This document shows, piece after piece, positions 35,025 through 48,800 of a stretch of 64,000 nt of DNA (position 1 is the stretch's first letter; each line of letters opens with the position of its first letter). The translations under genes and the position numbers were made by a program. Source of the DNA: Diphasiastrum complanatum (lineage: Eukaryota > Streptophyta > Lycopodiopsida > Lycopodiales > Lycopodiaceae); assembly GCA_029204225.1 (NCBI GenBank), contig CM055099.1:59479010-59543009 (forward strand), read 5' to 3'. The notes beneath the pieces are model-generated. The model ran no database searches and was not told the DNA's origin. It saw nothing but the letters and a program-made list of their open reading frames with translations.

Positions 35025-36880
35025 GAGTTTGCATCTCATTTTGTATGTAGATGCTGATTTTTCTACATTGGCAGGATTGTTGGTTTGCTCCTTATTGTAA
35101 TCAAAGATTTGGGACGGATTGGATCTTGAATGATCTGAAATCCTTCACATGGTATCAGAGCTCTTGTGTTTCAGGTTATGAAAGGATCAGCCATCTTTAG
35201 CAAGGATTTGGAGGAGTTACCAATGTTAGAGCATGCTAGATTGATCTCTACTCAAAAATCAGCATTTTTGCTTGTGTAGAATTGATCTTTTGTAGGTCAA
35301 AACTCAATATAGGGTTATATACTTGATCAATTCTGATTTCACACTTGGTTTACTGGATTTAGATGATATTTGGTGCATTAGGAAAGTCTCATTGGAGTCT
35401 ACAAGAAGATATATCAAGTTTCTAGAAACTGCATGTAAAATTTGAGATATTCAATTTTTGTGATTTTGTCAAAACCCTAATTTTGATTGGATCTCTAGTT
35501 TGTGAGGTTACTGAACTTCATTTGAGTGTGTTTCAATCTTAGGAAGTGGCAAGAATCATTATATTGAGGATAGATCATAGGTTGATCAAGATTTCACTAT
35601 TCTATGTGTTGATTTTTTAGTTAGAAGTGCTAGAAGAGATTTGAGAGGTTCCATATCTTTGTGATTTCTTCTTGAGTTCATTTGTTGACATTCAAGAGAG
35701 TGCTTTGTGCATTGGAACAGGTTGAAAGAAGAATATCAGGTCATTGCAACATGGCTACAAGTGGTGGATTCGTGTTGGAAGGCAATGATAGGCTTACCTC
35801 AATCAACTATTATACTTGGAAAGTGAGGATGGAGTCCTTATTGGAGATGAATGAGTTGATGGAGATTGTTGTAGGTTTGGAGGAGAGACAAGCAACTCAA
35901 CAAGATCAAGTGAGGTATGACAAGAGAGCAAAGAAAGCTCTACACATGATCAAGATGAATGTTACCAATGAACTTCTCAAGGAAGTTGGTAAGTGCACAT
36001 CATCTTTGGAGGCTTGGGAAGCTTTGAAGAAGCTTTATGAATCCAAGTCTACATCAAGAGTGCTTACTCTTAAGAGGAAAATCTTTCAAAGTCTGCAAAA
36101 GAAGGAAGAGAGTACTCATGCTTTTGTTTTGAGGGTTAAAGCATTCAATGATGAGTTAGCATGTATTGATGAAAGCATTAAGGAGGTAGAACTTGTTCAA
36201 GTTATACTTAATGGCTTGTTGGATGATCATGCTAATATTGTTCAAAGTTTTGCTATTCAAAAGACTTTGCCAAGTATTGTGGATTTGCAAGAGATCTTGG
36301 TGAATGAGGAGTATAGGCTTCAATCAAGAGGAGGTGGATCTACATCAACATCTCATTGTGAAGAGGAGGCTATGTTCATCAAAGGCAAGTTCAAGGGCAA
36401 AGGCAAAGGCAAGTGGTCTAAAGGGCAAGATCAAGGTGAGACTTCTTCCTTTGGCAAAAAGAAAGATAAGTCTACGTTGAAATTCTTTTATTGTGGAATC
36501 AAAGGGCATTTTGCAAATGAATGTTTGAAGAAGCAAAGAAATGAAGGTAGCAAGCAAATCAACTTTACTACTAATGATGAGGATCTAGGTGGTGGTGATT
36601 CTCTTTTGATGTGTTCTTCAAGTCCAATATCAAGTGAAGGTGACAAAGATTCATGGTGGATTGATAGTGGAGCTAGTTCATATCAAGTGAAGGTGACAAA
36701 GATTCATGGTGGATTGATAGTGGAGCTAGTTCACACATGACTAGTCACAAGGAGTTATTTATTTCTTTGGTCACTTATGATGGAGCCAAGAAAGCAATTC
36801 ACATGGCCAATGGTGGTGAGTGTGTGATTGAAGGTATTGGTTCAATTCCTATTTGTCTCTCTACTAATAGGAAAGCAGAG
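35025..36880 (+). mobile_element. Copia element D, 5' part only
   Basis: An LTR end (35025-35149, ending CCTTCACA) is homologous to element C's LTR. It is followed by the primer site TGGTATCAGAGC (35150-35161), a 570-bp leader, and gag from about 35751. Gag contains NYYTWKVRMESLLEMNELME and a zinc knuckle (FYCGIKGHFANEC). The start of protease (WWIDSGASS) follows. It is the same subfamily as C. Integrase and everything after it are replaced at 36880 by family K sequence. Few breaks within the part that remains. Confidence 0.85.
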
Positions 36881-37510
36881 AATCACTCAGGAGTTATGTG
36901 GCCAGCCCTCGTCAATTGTGCGTAGATGCATACTACGTTTCAATGCCGTGAAGAAATAAGTGAAAAGATCTAGGAGTGGCCATGGACAAGATCATGATCC
37001 ATACACCAAATTGGCCAATAATCCACCAACCTTATAGTTGGGAGATTTCAGTGGATCTCCACCGGGCACTACAAGCATACCAGCGGGAGTATATACACTC
37101 TCCCAATTTGACAGTGAGGCAATCGGCGCTGTTTGCAAAAGATTTGACTCTATTGGCATCCGTTGCTACTTGATGGGATGATTGCCTTCCAACCTTGACT
37201 TTCGATCCAAATAAACCAATGGAATCAAACAATGTCAAAGATCAGCTACCAGTTGCAAGATTATATTTCCGTGCTGCAATGATGGGAGGCTCCTGGGAAT
37301 CCCGGTTCACTACTTGGACAAACTCAAAGTGGATCGTCAGAGCCCATAGATGTTTTTTGTCACACAGCCTGGATTTCAACACTGCCCGACTCGACTTCAT
37401 GGAGAAGGTGCAGTATCATCAAATAAAGATTCGACGTGATGCTAATAAAAGCCCACAGTAACTGCATCTCGCAGGTGTGTGGGACCGCCACCAGTTTTGG
37501 TGGGGGATAC
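36881..37510 (+). mobile_element. Family K, copy 3 (3' part)
   Basis: The first 80 bp match K copy 1 at 4998-5070 (AGGAGTTA(C/T)GT(C/G)GCCAGCCCTCG, then ATGCCG(C/T)GAAGAAATAA). The stretch 37195-37461 is open and codes for DQLPVARLYFRAAMMGGSWE and later RLDFMEKVQYHQIKIRRDAN. It ends in GGTGGGGGATAC, a polypurine-type tract, directly before TGTTGGAGGG. The LTR-like end is the main reason to think family K is an LTR element. Confidence 0.5.
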
Positions 37511-37700
37511 TGTTGGAGGGTTTGTGGATCCCGAGGCAATCCTAACCCTAGTTAATAAGTGAGAGGGATTTGGCACCCTGCGTGTGTAAGTCCAACTCGA
37601 TGATCACATAGTTATTTGATAATTAGAAAGACAATGAAAATCATCAAAATCTATGAAATTGATTACGTAGACAAACATAAACAGAGTAGAAGTATTGATA
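37511..37700 (+). repeat. Start of an L-type LTR
   Basis: TGTTGGAGGG follows a G-rich tract. GAGAGGGATTTGGCACCCTGCGTGTGTAAG near 37560 resembles GCGAGGGCATGGCATCCTGCGTGTATAAG in repeat L at 13395. Only this beginning is recognisable. Confidence 0.45.
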
Positions 37701-38432
37701 TGCGTAAGTGTTTGATAGATCAGACAAAACTACAAGATAACAGCTGATCAAAAAAGCATACATTCATTCTTATTTAATATTGAACGCAATAACATCGTAG
37801 AATTGTATTCACTAAATAGCATGTACAAATCAGATGAATTAATAGGACAAGACAATAGTGGATGCAATCACGTGCTCGTAAACAATTCTGAATTCTGATT
37901 GTCTCTGTTTGACACACTTCCGCTAATAAGCAATGAAATGTTGCTAACAATATTTTATGATAAATTGATCATAAAGCAATTGACTCTTGATCTTATGTCC
38001 TTTTTTTAATTTGAGAAAATGATTTGCTATTTATACTAATTAGGAATGTCGAATGGGCCATTGCGTTGTCGCTTATCCAGTTAGAATTCATAATCGTAAG
38101 CTTTTGTAACAAGTCGTAATGAGTGAAGGTTTGTAAGCAAGTGTAAAGGTTTGGAAGTAATCGAAAGATGTAAGCATGTGAGCAAACATGAAAACTCTGT
38201 AAACGACCATAAAGCATAAGCTTGTAAGCCAGTAGATGCGAGCCTTCAACAAATATTTGTTAGTTGCTCAATAATCTTTGTCATCATCATTGTCAACTCA
38301 CATGTTATCTGTTCTCATGTATTTCTGTAGACTGTGCAATAACACAAGTAAATCTGCAATGACTGGATAAATGAATGGATGTAGATTAAAAATTGAATTA
38401 GAGTGATAAGGAATGAAAACAATTATCTAACA
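37700..38432 (-). repeat. LTR of Copia element H
   Basis: The right end, ATTATCTAACA at 38432, abuts the minus-strand polypurine tract (AAGGGGAAGTG). The left boundary is approximate. No gene. Confidence 0.45.
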
Positions 38433-39060
38433 CTTCCCCTTAATCTGAATCCATGAATGTCTTAGTCTTCAAACTTAGCAATGTGCAAATTTGTTGTGTG
38501 CATCCAAGATCAACGCGTTCGTAAATGTGTTTGCCATCATGTCTTGCATTCGACAATACTCCAAGCTTACTTCTTTATTGAGAACTTTGATTATGACATA
38601 GTGATACTTAATATCAATGTGCTTACTCTTATAATGAAATCTTGGGTTGGTTGACAAAGCAATAGCACTTTGATTATTACAAAATATATCAGACAAACGT
38701 CTGATAGAAAAATTATTATCGAATAATATAGTAACTCTTGCATCTACTCCATCTCTTCTTTTGTCTGAGGACATTGGTCCTTCGACAATCTGAGTCCCGA
38801 GTCCATTAGTGAGTGAGCTAACTTGCAATTCATTAGATTATATCTTATTAGCATATTATAAATGTACCTTTGTTGAGTGATGTAAATCATCAACCTTTGC
38901 TCTCTATCTTTGTGAATTTGAATACCGAGACCGTAATGAGCTTCGTTCAGATCTATCCTGTTGAATTCTAAGGAGAACATCTCCTTCGCATCTTTTACTA
39001 GTTCAACATTATCGCTAAATAGCAATGTGTCGTCCACATACAAGGTGATAATATGTAGTG
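38433..39060 (-). mobile_element. Copia element H, RT and RNase H fossil
   Basis: The minus strand has reverse transcriptase (MYVDDTLLFS, then YGLGIQIHKD) at 38744-39043. RNase H (FCNNQSAIALSTNPRFH, then MQDMMANTFTNAL) lies at 38475-38700. It is the same subfamily as 15095-15916. Truncated, several breaks. Confidence 0.8.
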
Positions 39061-39390
39061 GGTTTCTTTCCTAGCCTAACCTCAACCCAAGATCCAAGAA
39101 ATCTAGCATCAGGACAAAGAAGTCAGTTGTCACGCGTAGGTTCGTTCCCAAGGGAGCGATAACATATCTCAGATTTCAGCATGAATGGAAGATCCATACC
39201 TAACTCTAACATCCATTAACCCTAAGCATTAACACTACACCATTGACACTAAATCCACAATGACGATAGCTTACTCTTTCTCTCTCCCCTTTCTCTCTCA
39301 CAAAAGGCATAAGAAATAGCAATTCCAATAACATTCAGATCCAACAATTAGCAAATACAACAAAAGCATGAGAGATGGAGGAAAAACTTA
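39061..39390. other. Non-coding, unassigned
   Basis: No gene is seen. It separates fossils H and C and may be a fragment of another repeat. Confidence 0.4.
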
Positions 39391-39727
39391 TAGTAAGCTT
39401 TACATGAGACTCCATAGGTGTATCAATAGCTTTTGCATCTACCATATGAAATCTTTCTAGAATAGAATTAGCATACTTCTCTTGACAAATGAAAGTAGAT
39501 TGAGAAGATCTAATGACTTCTATTCCTAAAATGTAATGCAGTTTACCAAGATCATGCACCTCAAACTCCTCTTAAGAGCATTCTTGATATCCTCCACATC
39601 TTGATTGTCTCCACTACTCAAGATGATATCATCCACATAGATTAGCAAGATGGTAGTATCATTTCCAGCAAACCTATAATAAAGTGAATGATCATACTCA
39701 CTCATAACAAAGCATCGAGAGAGTAAA
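39391..39727 (-). mobile_element. Copia element C, distal piece left of B
   Basis: The minus strand codes for reverse transcriptase patterns (LLIYVDDII near 39630, DLGKLHYILGIEV near 39540). It continues the fossil found at 45878-50019 on the other side of element B. The rest of RT, RNase H and the 3' LTR are missing. Confidence 0.85.
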
Positions 39728-40409
39728 TGTTAAAAATTCACAATTCTAGCTTGACTAGTTTTGGTCATATGACTTGTAAATAGTTAGATGGTCATGATGT
39801 GGCTTGTCACACGTGCCAAATAGCATAGGATTCCATTCATAAGGATGTTCTCAAGTAGACCTAAGTGTTAGAACCTTTGGAATGAGTCCAAATTATGCTT
39901 AGATACAAGGGAGAAAAAATAGGAGCTATTTTTGGTAATTTTTGCATTGTTGAGGGATCTCCAAGATTCCAACCCTAACTTGGTAGGGATGAAAGATCCA
40001 CCAAAATTAGCATTAGGGATAGGTTTAGGGCTACTCATACCTGCCCAAAACCGTGATGGATCATGTATATATAGGTGATGATATCTCACCAAAATTAATC
40101 AAGCAATTTCATGTTTTTTCTCTCATAATGGTGCAATTGCTCTCTATGTTCATAATTGTTTGAGTGCTTGTGATTACTAATGATTATAGGATTGAATGTA
40201 GGTCTGGTGTACAGTACTCAGACTGTGGGAGGCCGTACTTTCACACGTGTGAAGCCTTCTTCAAGGATTTGGGCCATTTAGTGAGGTTCAAGCATAGATT
40301 TTTGATGGATTTTGATGGTTCAACTTGTGCTAATCTTATGAAATCATAATCTATTGTTTCCCTCATCATTTCAAGTGTTTTAGGATCCTTATTTGCTGTA
40401 ATTTTTACA
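39728..40409 (+). repeat. 5' LTR of element B, 682 bp
   Basis: TGTTAAAAATTC...GTAATTTTTACA, directly followed by the initiator-Met tRNA primer site. G-box cores lie at 39807-39818 and 40241-40252, with a TATA-like TGTATATATAGG near 40063. Confidence 0.97.
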
Positions 40410-43400
40410 TGGTATCAGAGCCTAAAGGTTGAAATGAGCTAAATCCTTGGTTTTCATTCAATTTGATCACAATTTTTGATCTAAATCTTGTGTAGATTGG
40501 ATCTTAGCATCTAGTATTGATTCTAGAACTCAAAGTGAGTCAAATACATTGGAGATTGGTGTTGTGTGACTTCATTTGCAGGTGTTTAGGTGTCTAAAAC
40601 CAGAGGCAAAGTTGAATTCAATTCACATTACCAAGATAGCAAGTTTTGCTTGCTCCAAGCATTGATTTCTAAGCGAGTTTTGGAGGTGATTTCATAGAGG
40701 AGGCTTTCTAGCATTCAAGGAGAGGGAATATCAGAGTTTTGGGGACTCTTCAAGGCTGTTCTAAGGTGTAGTAGGCACCTCCTAAAGTGATTTAGGTTCA
40801 GTCCAACCATTGCTTGACTTATGCACCAAATTAGATCAATTTTTCATCAATTTTGATCATTTTTTGCTTGTGATTGGATAGTAGATTGTGTTGCATCCTC
40901 ATTAAGTTCCATTTAGATCTTTTACAAGTGATTTTGGAAGTATATTAGGTTGCTGAAATTCACTCTTGATCAGATCATTTGGAAGCTTTAATGTTCTTTA
41001 TAGAAAGAGGGGCAATTCTACTAGTATTGTCTACTTCAATCAAGCAAGTGCATTGTTTCTAGTATTCTATGATTTGATTTTGTTAGAGATCATTCTTAGA
41101 TCTTTATAGGAAGTCTATTACTGATCTTTTCACGTCCCTAAGAAGTGGGATAAGGTAGACCTTCAATCAAATCAATAGAAGTAACCTTCATTTGTGTCAA
41201 GTCCTTGACTAGGAGACTAGATGGCATCTATAAATGCATATCTTTTGGATACTAATGAAAGGCTCAACAAAACTAACTATTCCATATGGAAAGTTAGAAT
41301 GGAATCTATCATGATCATGCAAGATCTGATGGAAATTGTAAATGGTAAGGAGGGTGAACCTATTCATCCTCAAGAAAAAGCCAAATACATCAAGAGGTGC
41401 AATGTTGCACTACATTGCATAAAAATGAATGTAACTCTTAAGAGAGGTAGGAGATTGCACTTCAGCTCAAGATGCTTGGGAGACTTTGCAAAAGGTCTAT
41501 GAATCCAAGAACCAAACTAGAATGTTAGCTTTGAAGAATCAAATCTATAGAAGCTATCAAAAGAAAGGAGAGAGTGCACATACTTTTGTCCTAAGAGTAA
41601 AGGAATTGAACAAAGAGCTAGCCTTTATAGGTGACCCTATCAAGGATGAAGAGCTTGTTCAACTCATATTGAATGGACTAAGCTTTGAATTTGACAATTT
41701 GGTTCAGGGATATGCAATTATGGGTAAGCTACCCATACTTGAAGAACTCCAAGGCACACTCATGGCCGAGGAATCAAGAAGGAGCCAAATGCAAGAGAGG
41801 ATGGATAGGCTTTCCATCCAAGGTGGAGATGACCAAGCTCTCTTCACCAAAGGCAAAGGCAAGTCCAAAGGCAAAGGATCAACATTCAAGAAGTCTACAA
41901 AGCTTGAGGATCAAGAAGGACCCTCAAAGGCATCTCCATCAACCACCAAAGTCAAGAAGGACAAATCAAAGGTGAAGTGCTACTATTGTAGCAAGATGGG
42001 GCATTATGCCTCGGAATGCTTCAAGAGGAAGCAAGATCAAAGCCAAGCCAACATGAGCAAAAAGGAGGAGGAGGAGAGTTCACATGAGGACTCTCTCATG
42101 ATGTCCATATTTTCTTCAACAAGCTTCAAAGGAGAAGATCCTTGGTGGATTGACTCGGGTGCTAGTTCACACATGACTAGTAAAAGGGAGTTTTTCTCTT
42201 CTCTCTTATCTTATGATGGACCTATAAAGTCTATCTATACAGCAAATGATGAAGCTTGTAAGATTAAAGGAGTTGGTAGCATTCCCCTTTGCTTAGGATC
42301 TTCCAAAAAGATCAACATAGAAGGTGTTTTGTACATTCCTACAATAACAAAGAATCTACTAAGTGTTGGCCAAATGGTAGACAATGGTTTCAATGTTGAC
42401 TTTGCTTCAAATGAATGTTTCATCAAGAAGAAGGGTAAGATAGTGGCTAAGGGCACTAGACTTGGCAAACTTTATAAGCTGGATGCATTTGTGGATACTA
42501 ATGTTGTCATGTTGGCCGAGAAGAGCAAGATATCTACCTTTACTTTATGGCACAAAAGACTTGGACATGTCAACTGGGGTTCCATGGAGGCTATGATCAA
42601 GGAGGAGTATGCTTTAGGCCTACCAAGGTCTATTGGGAAGGAAGACAAGGTTTGTGAAGCTTGTGCCTTATCCAAGGCACATAAGAAGGTGTTTCCTAAC
42701 TCCATCACAAAGTCATCTCATCCTCTTGAACTCATACACTCGGATGTGCACATTGCTAGCACCAAATCTAATGGAGGTTCATCCATGTTTTTAACCTTCA
42801 TTGATGACTACTCAAGATATTGTTGGGTGTTCTTACTTTCCTTAAAGTCTCAAGTATTTGATACTTTTGTAAAGTTCAAGTTGTTTGTGGAAAAGCATCA
42901 TAATCATAGCATCAAGATTCTTAGAAGTGACAATGGTGGAGAATTCATCTCCAATGAGTTCAAGGCCTTTTGTGAGGAGGAAGGGATCAAGAAAGAGACT
43001 TCTTGTCCTTACACTGCTCAACAAAATGGAGTTGCTGAAAGAAGGAATAGAACATTATGTGAATGTTCTAAGGCTTTAAGATTAGATGCTTGTTTGCCCA
43101 AATCCTTTTGGGGTGAGTCTCTTGTATGTGCAAACTACTTGATGAATAGGGTGTCTTGCAAAGCAATTGAAGGCAAAACTCCTTATGAGATGTTGTATGG
43201 AAAGAAACCCAATCTTAATCACTTGAAAGTTTTTGGGTGTATATGTTATGTGCATGTGCCATTGGAAACAAGAACCAAGGAGGATCCATCTTCCACAAGA
43301 GGGATCATGCTTGGATATGGAAGCTCAAGCAAGGGCTACAAAGTCTATCTCCCATCCTTGAACAAATTTGTTGTTTCAAGGGATGTCATCTTTGATGAAC

Positions 43401-45195
43401 ATCATATGCATATGCTTGAAGAAGGCTCAAGTGCTCCAACAATCAAGAAGAAGATGGCCGAGGAGCAAGATCTTGGTTTTGAGGAGGAGCTCATGGAGGA
43501 GCAAGCACCAAACCCACCTATCACACCAAGGAGATCTTCAAGGGCAAAAGTGGAGCCATCAAGGCTCACATATCAAGGCAAAGGACAGCAAGTTGAGGGT
43601 ATCTCATCCACTTCTTATGCTTTATCTAGTTTTGAAGAACCGTCTAATGTTGAAGATGCATTGAACTCCAAAGAATGGTATAAAGCTATGTTGGATGAGT
43701 ATGATGCCTTGATTGAGAATGAAACTTGGTTGCTTGTTGAGAGACCTCAAAGGAATGTAATAGGATGCAAGTGGGTCTTCAAGCTTAAGTTGAATGCAAA
43801 TGGGAGTGTTAACAAACATAAAGCAAGATTAGTTGCAAAAGGTTATGCTCAAGAGAGAGGGATAGACTATGAGGAAACTTTTGCACCCGTGGCCAAGATG
43901 GTCACAATAAGACTAATCATTGCACTTGCATCACATTTTGGATGGATTCTATGTCAAATGGATGTCTCTAATGCTTTCTTGAATGCTTTTTTGGAAGAAG
44001 ATATCTATATGGAGCAGCCACAAGGGTTCATCAAGCATGGAATGGAGAACAAAGTATGCCATCTCCAAAGAAGCATCTATGGCTTGAAGCAAGCCTCGAG
44101 ATCTTGGAATTAAAGACTACATTGCTATATTATTTCACTTTCTTTTGTTCAAAGTGAATATGATCCTACTCTTTACATTAAGTTTGATGATGTTGGTATT
44201 GTACTTTTACTCATTTATGTAGATGACATCATCATTAGTGAAAATAGTGTTGATGGTATTGAAAAAATCAAGATAGATCTATCCTTAGAGTTCAAGATGG
44301 TAGATCTAGGATGTCTTCACTTCATCTTAGGCATAGAAGTACTTAGAGGGTCTGATTTTATCTTTATAAGTCAAGTAAACTATGCTCAAAGTCTTTTGAA
44401 GAAGTTTAAGATGGAAGTATGCAAAAGTGTTGACACACCAATGGAGCAAGATGTAAAAGTGCCAAATGAAGATGATGAAAGATCCTTCATGGACATCACT
44501 TTGTTTAGGCAACTTATAGGTTCCTTAATGTGGATCACTACAACTAGACCAGATCTTAGCTTTAGTGTATGTAGGTTGAGCCAATCCATGCAAAAGCCAT
44601 TGAATATCCATTGGAAAAAGGCTAAGAGGATTCTAAGATACATCTCGGGTACATTGGATTTTGGGATTCTATATAGAGGAGATGTGATTAACCTTCATGC
44701 ATTTAGTAATTCAGATTTTGCAGGGGACAAGAGGGATAGGAAATCAACAAGTGCCTATTCAACTTTCATAGGAGAAGGTGTGGTTTCATGGCTTTCAAAA
44801 AAGCAAGAAACTATATCTCTATCTTCAACCGAGGCCGAGTACAAAGCTTTGACAACCACTACAAAGGAGGTACTTTGGATCAAGAGATTATTGGTGGAAC
44901 TAAAGATCATGGATTCAGAGGAGGCACCAATCATCTACAATGACAATATATCAGCCCAACACCTTGCATCTAACCCAATCTTCCATGCAAGATCTAAGCA
45001 CATTGAGATATGCCATCACTTTGTGAGAGAAATGGTGCAAGCCAAGGAGATTGCTTTGGAGCATGTTCCAAGCAATGAATGTGTAGCTGATCTACTTACT
45101 AAACCACTTCAAAAGACACCTTTTATGAAGTTCAGATCATCACTTGGAGTGATTAGTAAAGCAATGATTGAACCAAGCTAGATAGTGAGGAGGAG

Positions 45196-45877
45196 TGTTA
45201 AAAATTCACAATTCTAGCTTGACTAGTTTTGGTCATATGACTTGTAAATAGTTAGATGGTCATGATGTGGCTTGTCACACGTGCCAAATAGCATAGGATT
45301 CCATTCATAAGGATGTTCTCAAGTAGACCTAAGTGTTAGAACCTTTGGAATGAGTCCAAATTATGCTTAGATACAAGGGAGAAAAAATAGGAGCTATTTT
45401 TGGTAATTTTTGCATTGTTGAGGGATCTCCAAGATTCCAACCCTAACTTGGTAGGGATGAAAGATCCACCAAAATTAGCATTAGGGATAGGTTTAGGGCT
45501 ACTCATACCTGCCCAAAACCGTGATGGATCATGTATATATAGGTGATGATATCTCACCAAAATTAATCAAGCAATTTCATGTTTTTTCTCTCATAATGGT
45601 GCAATTGCTCTCTATGTTCATAATTGTTTGAGTGCTTGTGATTACTTATGATTATAGGATTGAATGTAGGTCTGGTGTACAGTACTCAGACTGTGGGAGG
45701 CCGTACTTTCACACGTGTGAAGCCTTCTTCAAGGATTTGGGCCATTTAGTGAGGTTCAAGCATAGATTTTTGATGGATTTTGATGGTTCAACTTGTGCTA
45801 ATCTTATGAAATCATAATCTATTGTCTCCCTCATCATTTCAAGTGTTTTAGGACCCTTATTTGCTGTAATTTTTACA
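45196..45877 (+). repeat. 3' LTR of element B, 682 bp
   Basis: Same length and ends as the 5' LTR, about three substitutions apart. G-box cores lie at 45275-45286 and 45709-45720. Confidence 0.97.
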
Positions 45878-48800
45878 GTAAGAAAGTGTTAAGCTTAGAA
45901 TACCAACTTCTTGGTGCTTGCTTAAGGCCATACAAACTCTTTTGTAGAAGACACACATGATTTGGCTTTGTTGATGAGATGTAGCTCTCGGGTTGCTCCA
46001 TGTATACTTCCTCCTTAAGATCACCATTCAAGAATGCATTTGAAATGTCCATTTGCCATAGATCTCATCCATAAAGTGTAGCAAGTGAAATGATGACTCG
46101 AATGCTTACCATCTTTGCCATGGGTGCAAAGGTCTCATCATAGTCAATTCCTTGTTGTTGAGCATATCCTTTTGCCACTGACCTTGCCTTGTACTTGTTG
46201 ATAGATCCATCTTGGTTTGTCTTCACCTTGAAGATCCATTTGCATCCAATAGCTTTCTTGTCCTTAGGCAACTCCACCAATCTCCATGTTCCATTCTTCA
46301 TAAGAGCTTGATACTCAAGATCCATTGCTTGGATCCACTCCTCTTCTTTCCTTGCTTGATCTACACTTGTAGGCTCATCCAAAGAGGTTAGGAAAGCAAC
46401 ATAATTTCCAAAAACTACTTGCTTACCTTTTTGATCATATGTGAGCCTTGAAAGTACTTGTCTTTCTCTTGATGTTCTCCTTGGCTTTTGACTTGATGAA
46501 GGTCCATCATCACCACCATCCAAAGTAGGATCCTTCTCATCAACATCAAGAATGTTAGATCCATCTACTTTACCATCAATCATGCTTGAAGACACCTTTG
46601 GAATGTTTCCCTCATAAAAAATGACATCTCTACCAACAATCACTTTGTTAGTAGAAGGAATGTAAACCTTGTAGGCTTTACTCACCTCACTATATCCAAC
46701 AAAAATACCTCTTCTTGAAGATGGATCCTCCTTGGTCCTATCATCAAGAGTAATGTTGACATAGCATGTGCATCCAAAGGTTCTTAGAAAGTTGACACTC
46801 GGCCTCCTCTTGAATAGCATCTCAAAAGGTGTCCTTCCATCCAAAATAGCACTCAGCCACCTATTGCACAAGAAATTGGCACACAACAAAGCTTGATCCC
46901 AAAATGGTTTGTCAAGATTAGCACTTAACCTCATAGCTTTAGCACTTTCACATAAAGTTCTATACTTCCTTTCAGCCACTCCATTTTGTTGTGGGGTCCT
47001 TGATGTTGTATACTCCCTCTTGATCCCATGCTCATCACAATAGGCCTTGAACTAGTTAGATATGTACTCACCACCATTGTCACCTCTCAAGCACTTGATC
47101 TTTGTGAAAAATTGGCTCTCCCTTGCATTCTTGAACTTGACAAAGACATCATACACTTTATCCTTGCTCTTTAGTAGATAGATCCAACAAAATCTACTAA
47201 AATCATCAATGAATGTTACATACATCTTAGCTCCACTATTGCTTATTGTAGTAAATCCATGAATATCCGAATGTACAAGTTGAAAAGGCTTTGTAGATCT
47301 AGAAATAGATCTAGTATAAGGTAGTCTATGTGACTTAGACAAAGCACAAGACTCACAAACATGCTTGTCATTACTTAAGAAACTTGGAAGACCAATCACA
47401 ACCTTCTTCCTTGCCATTACCTCCAATGACTTGAAGTTGAGGTGTCCCATCCTTTTGTGCCAAACCTCTTGAATAGAAATTTGCTCCATTGCAACACATC
47501 CAACTTGGTTAGCAATAACACAAGCATCAAGTTTGAACAACTTCCCTTGCCTTTTACCTTTTCAATCAAGACATCCTTCCTTTTGATCAAACAAGCATCT
47601 CCATCAAACTCCACCTTGAGGCTCTTACTTAGCATTTGACTCACACTAAGCAAATTCTTGGTAATAGATGGAATAAACAAGACATCCTCCAAACGAACAT
47701 TCCTATTTGTAGAGAGAGAAATAGGAATGTGCCAATCTCTTTGATTGCACACTCACCATCATTGGCCGTGTAGATCACCCTCTTGTCATCTCCATATGCC
47801 AACAAAGAAGTGAAGTACTCTTTGTGAAAGGTCATGTGTGAACTTGCTCCACTTTCAATCCACCAAGGATCTAGATCTCCATCATTAGCAAGCAACATGA
47901 AGACATCACAAAAGCATCATCATTTGCATCTTGCACATCCAAACCATCCTCATCAAGAGTAAGATTACCTTGCTTGTCTCCTTGATCTCTCTTCTTCTTG
48001 TAGCACTCACTTGCAAAGTGTCCTTTGATGCCACAATAGAAGCACTTGAGCTTTGATCTATCCTTCTTTTTGCCACTTGAAGAAGCATCCACTTGATCTT
48101 GCCCTTTAGACCACTTGCTTTTGGTTTTGCCCTTGAATTTTCCCTTTGTGAACATAGCATCCTCTTGAAGTGTCGATGTAGATCCACCTCTTGCTTGAAG
48201 CCTATATTCCTCATTGATCAAGGTCTCTTGAAGATCCATCAAACTTGGCAAAGTCTTTTGAATAGCAATACTTTGAACAATGTTAGGATGAGCATCCAAC
48301 AAGCCATTAAGAATCACTTGAATAAGCTCTCCTTCCTTAATGCTTTCATCTATGCAAGCTAACTCATCATTCAATGCTTTCATTCTCAAAAAAAAAGTAC
48401 TTGGACTTTTTTCATTCTTTTGCAAACAAGAAAAGATTTGCCTTCTTAGAGTCAACACTCTAGAAGTAGACTTGGACTCATAAAGCTTCTTCAATGAATT
48501 CCAAGCTTCCAAAGATGATGTGCACTTACCAACTTCCTTGAGAAGTTCATTGGTAACATTCATCTTTATCATGTGTAGAGCCTTCTTGGCCCTCTTGTCA
48601 TACCTCAATTGATCTTGTTGTGTTGTTGGTCTCTCCTCCAAACCTACAACAATATCCAAAGCATCATTCATCTCAAGAAGTGACTCCATCCTCACTTTCC
48701 ATAATGAATAGTTACTTGAGGTAAGCCTATCATTGGCTTCCAACATGACTCCAATTGAGGTTGCCATGTAGCAATGACTTGATCTTCTCTTTCAACCTGC

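Larger units (their letters stand above)
39728..45877 (+). mobile_element. Copia element B, nearly whole, young, nested in C
   Basis: Two 682-bp LTRs (39728-40409 and 45196-45877) differ at about 3 bases, so the insertion is recent. The primer site TGGTATCAGAGC is at 40410-40421 and the polypurine tract GTGAGGAGGAG is at 45185-45195. The coding region 41221-45181 has the same gag, protease, integrase, RT and RNase H parts as element A and is about 99% identical to it. Flanks GTAAA (39723-39727) and GTAAG (45878-45882) are a one-mismatch target duplication. The target is the reverse-transcriptase region of the older, opposite-strand element C. About two breaks, so not intact. Confidence 0.95.
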
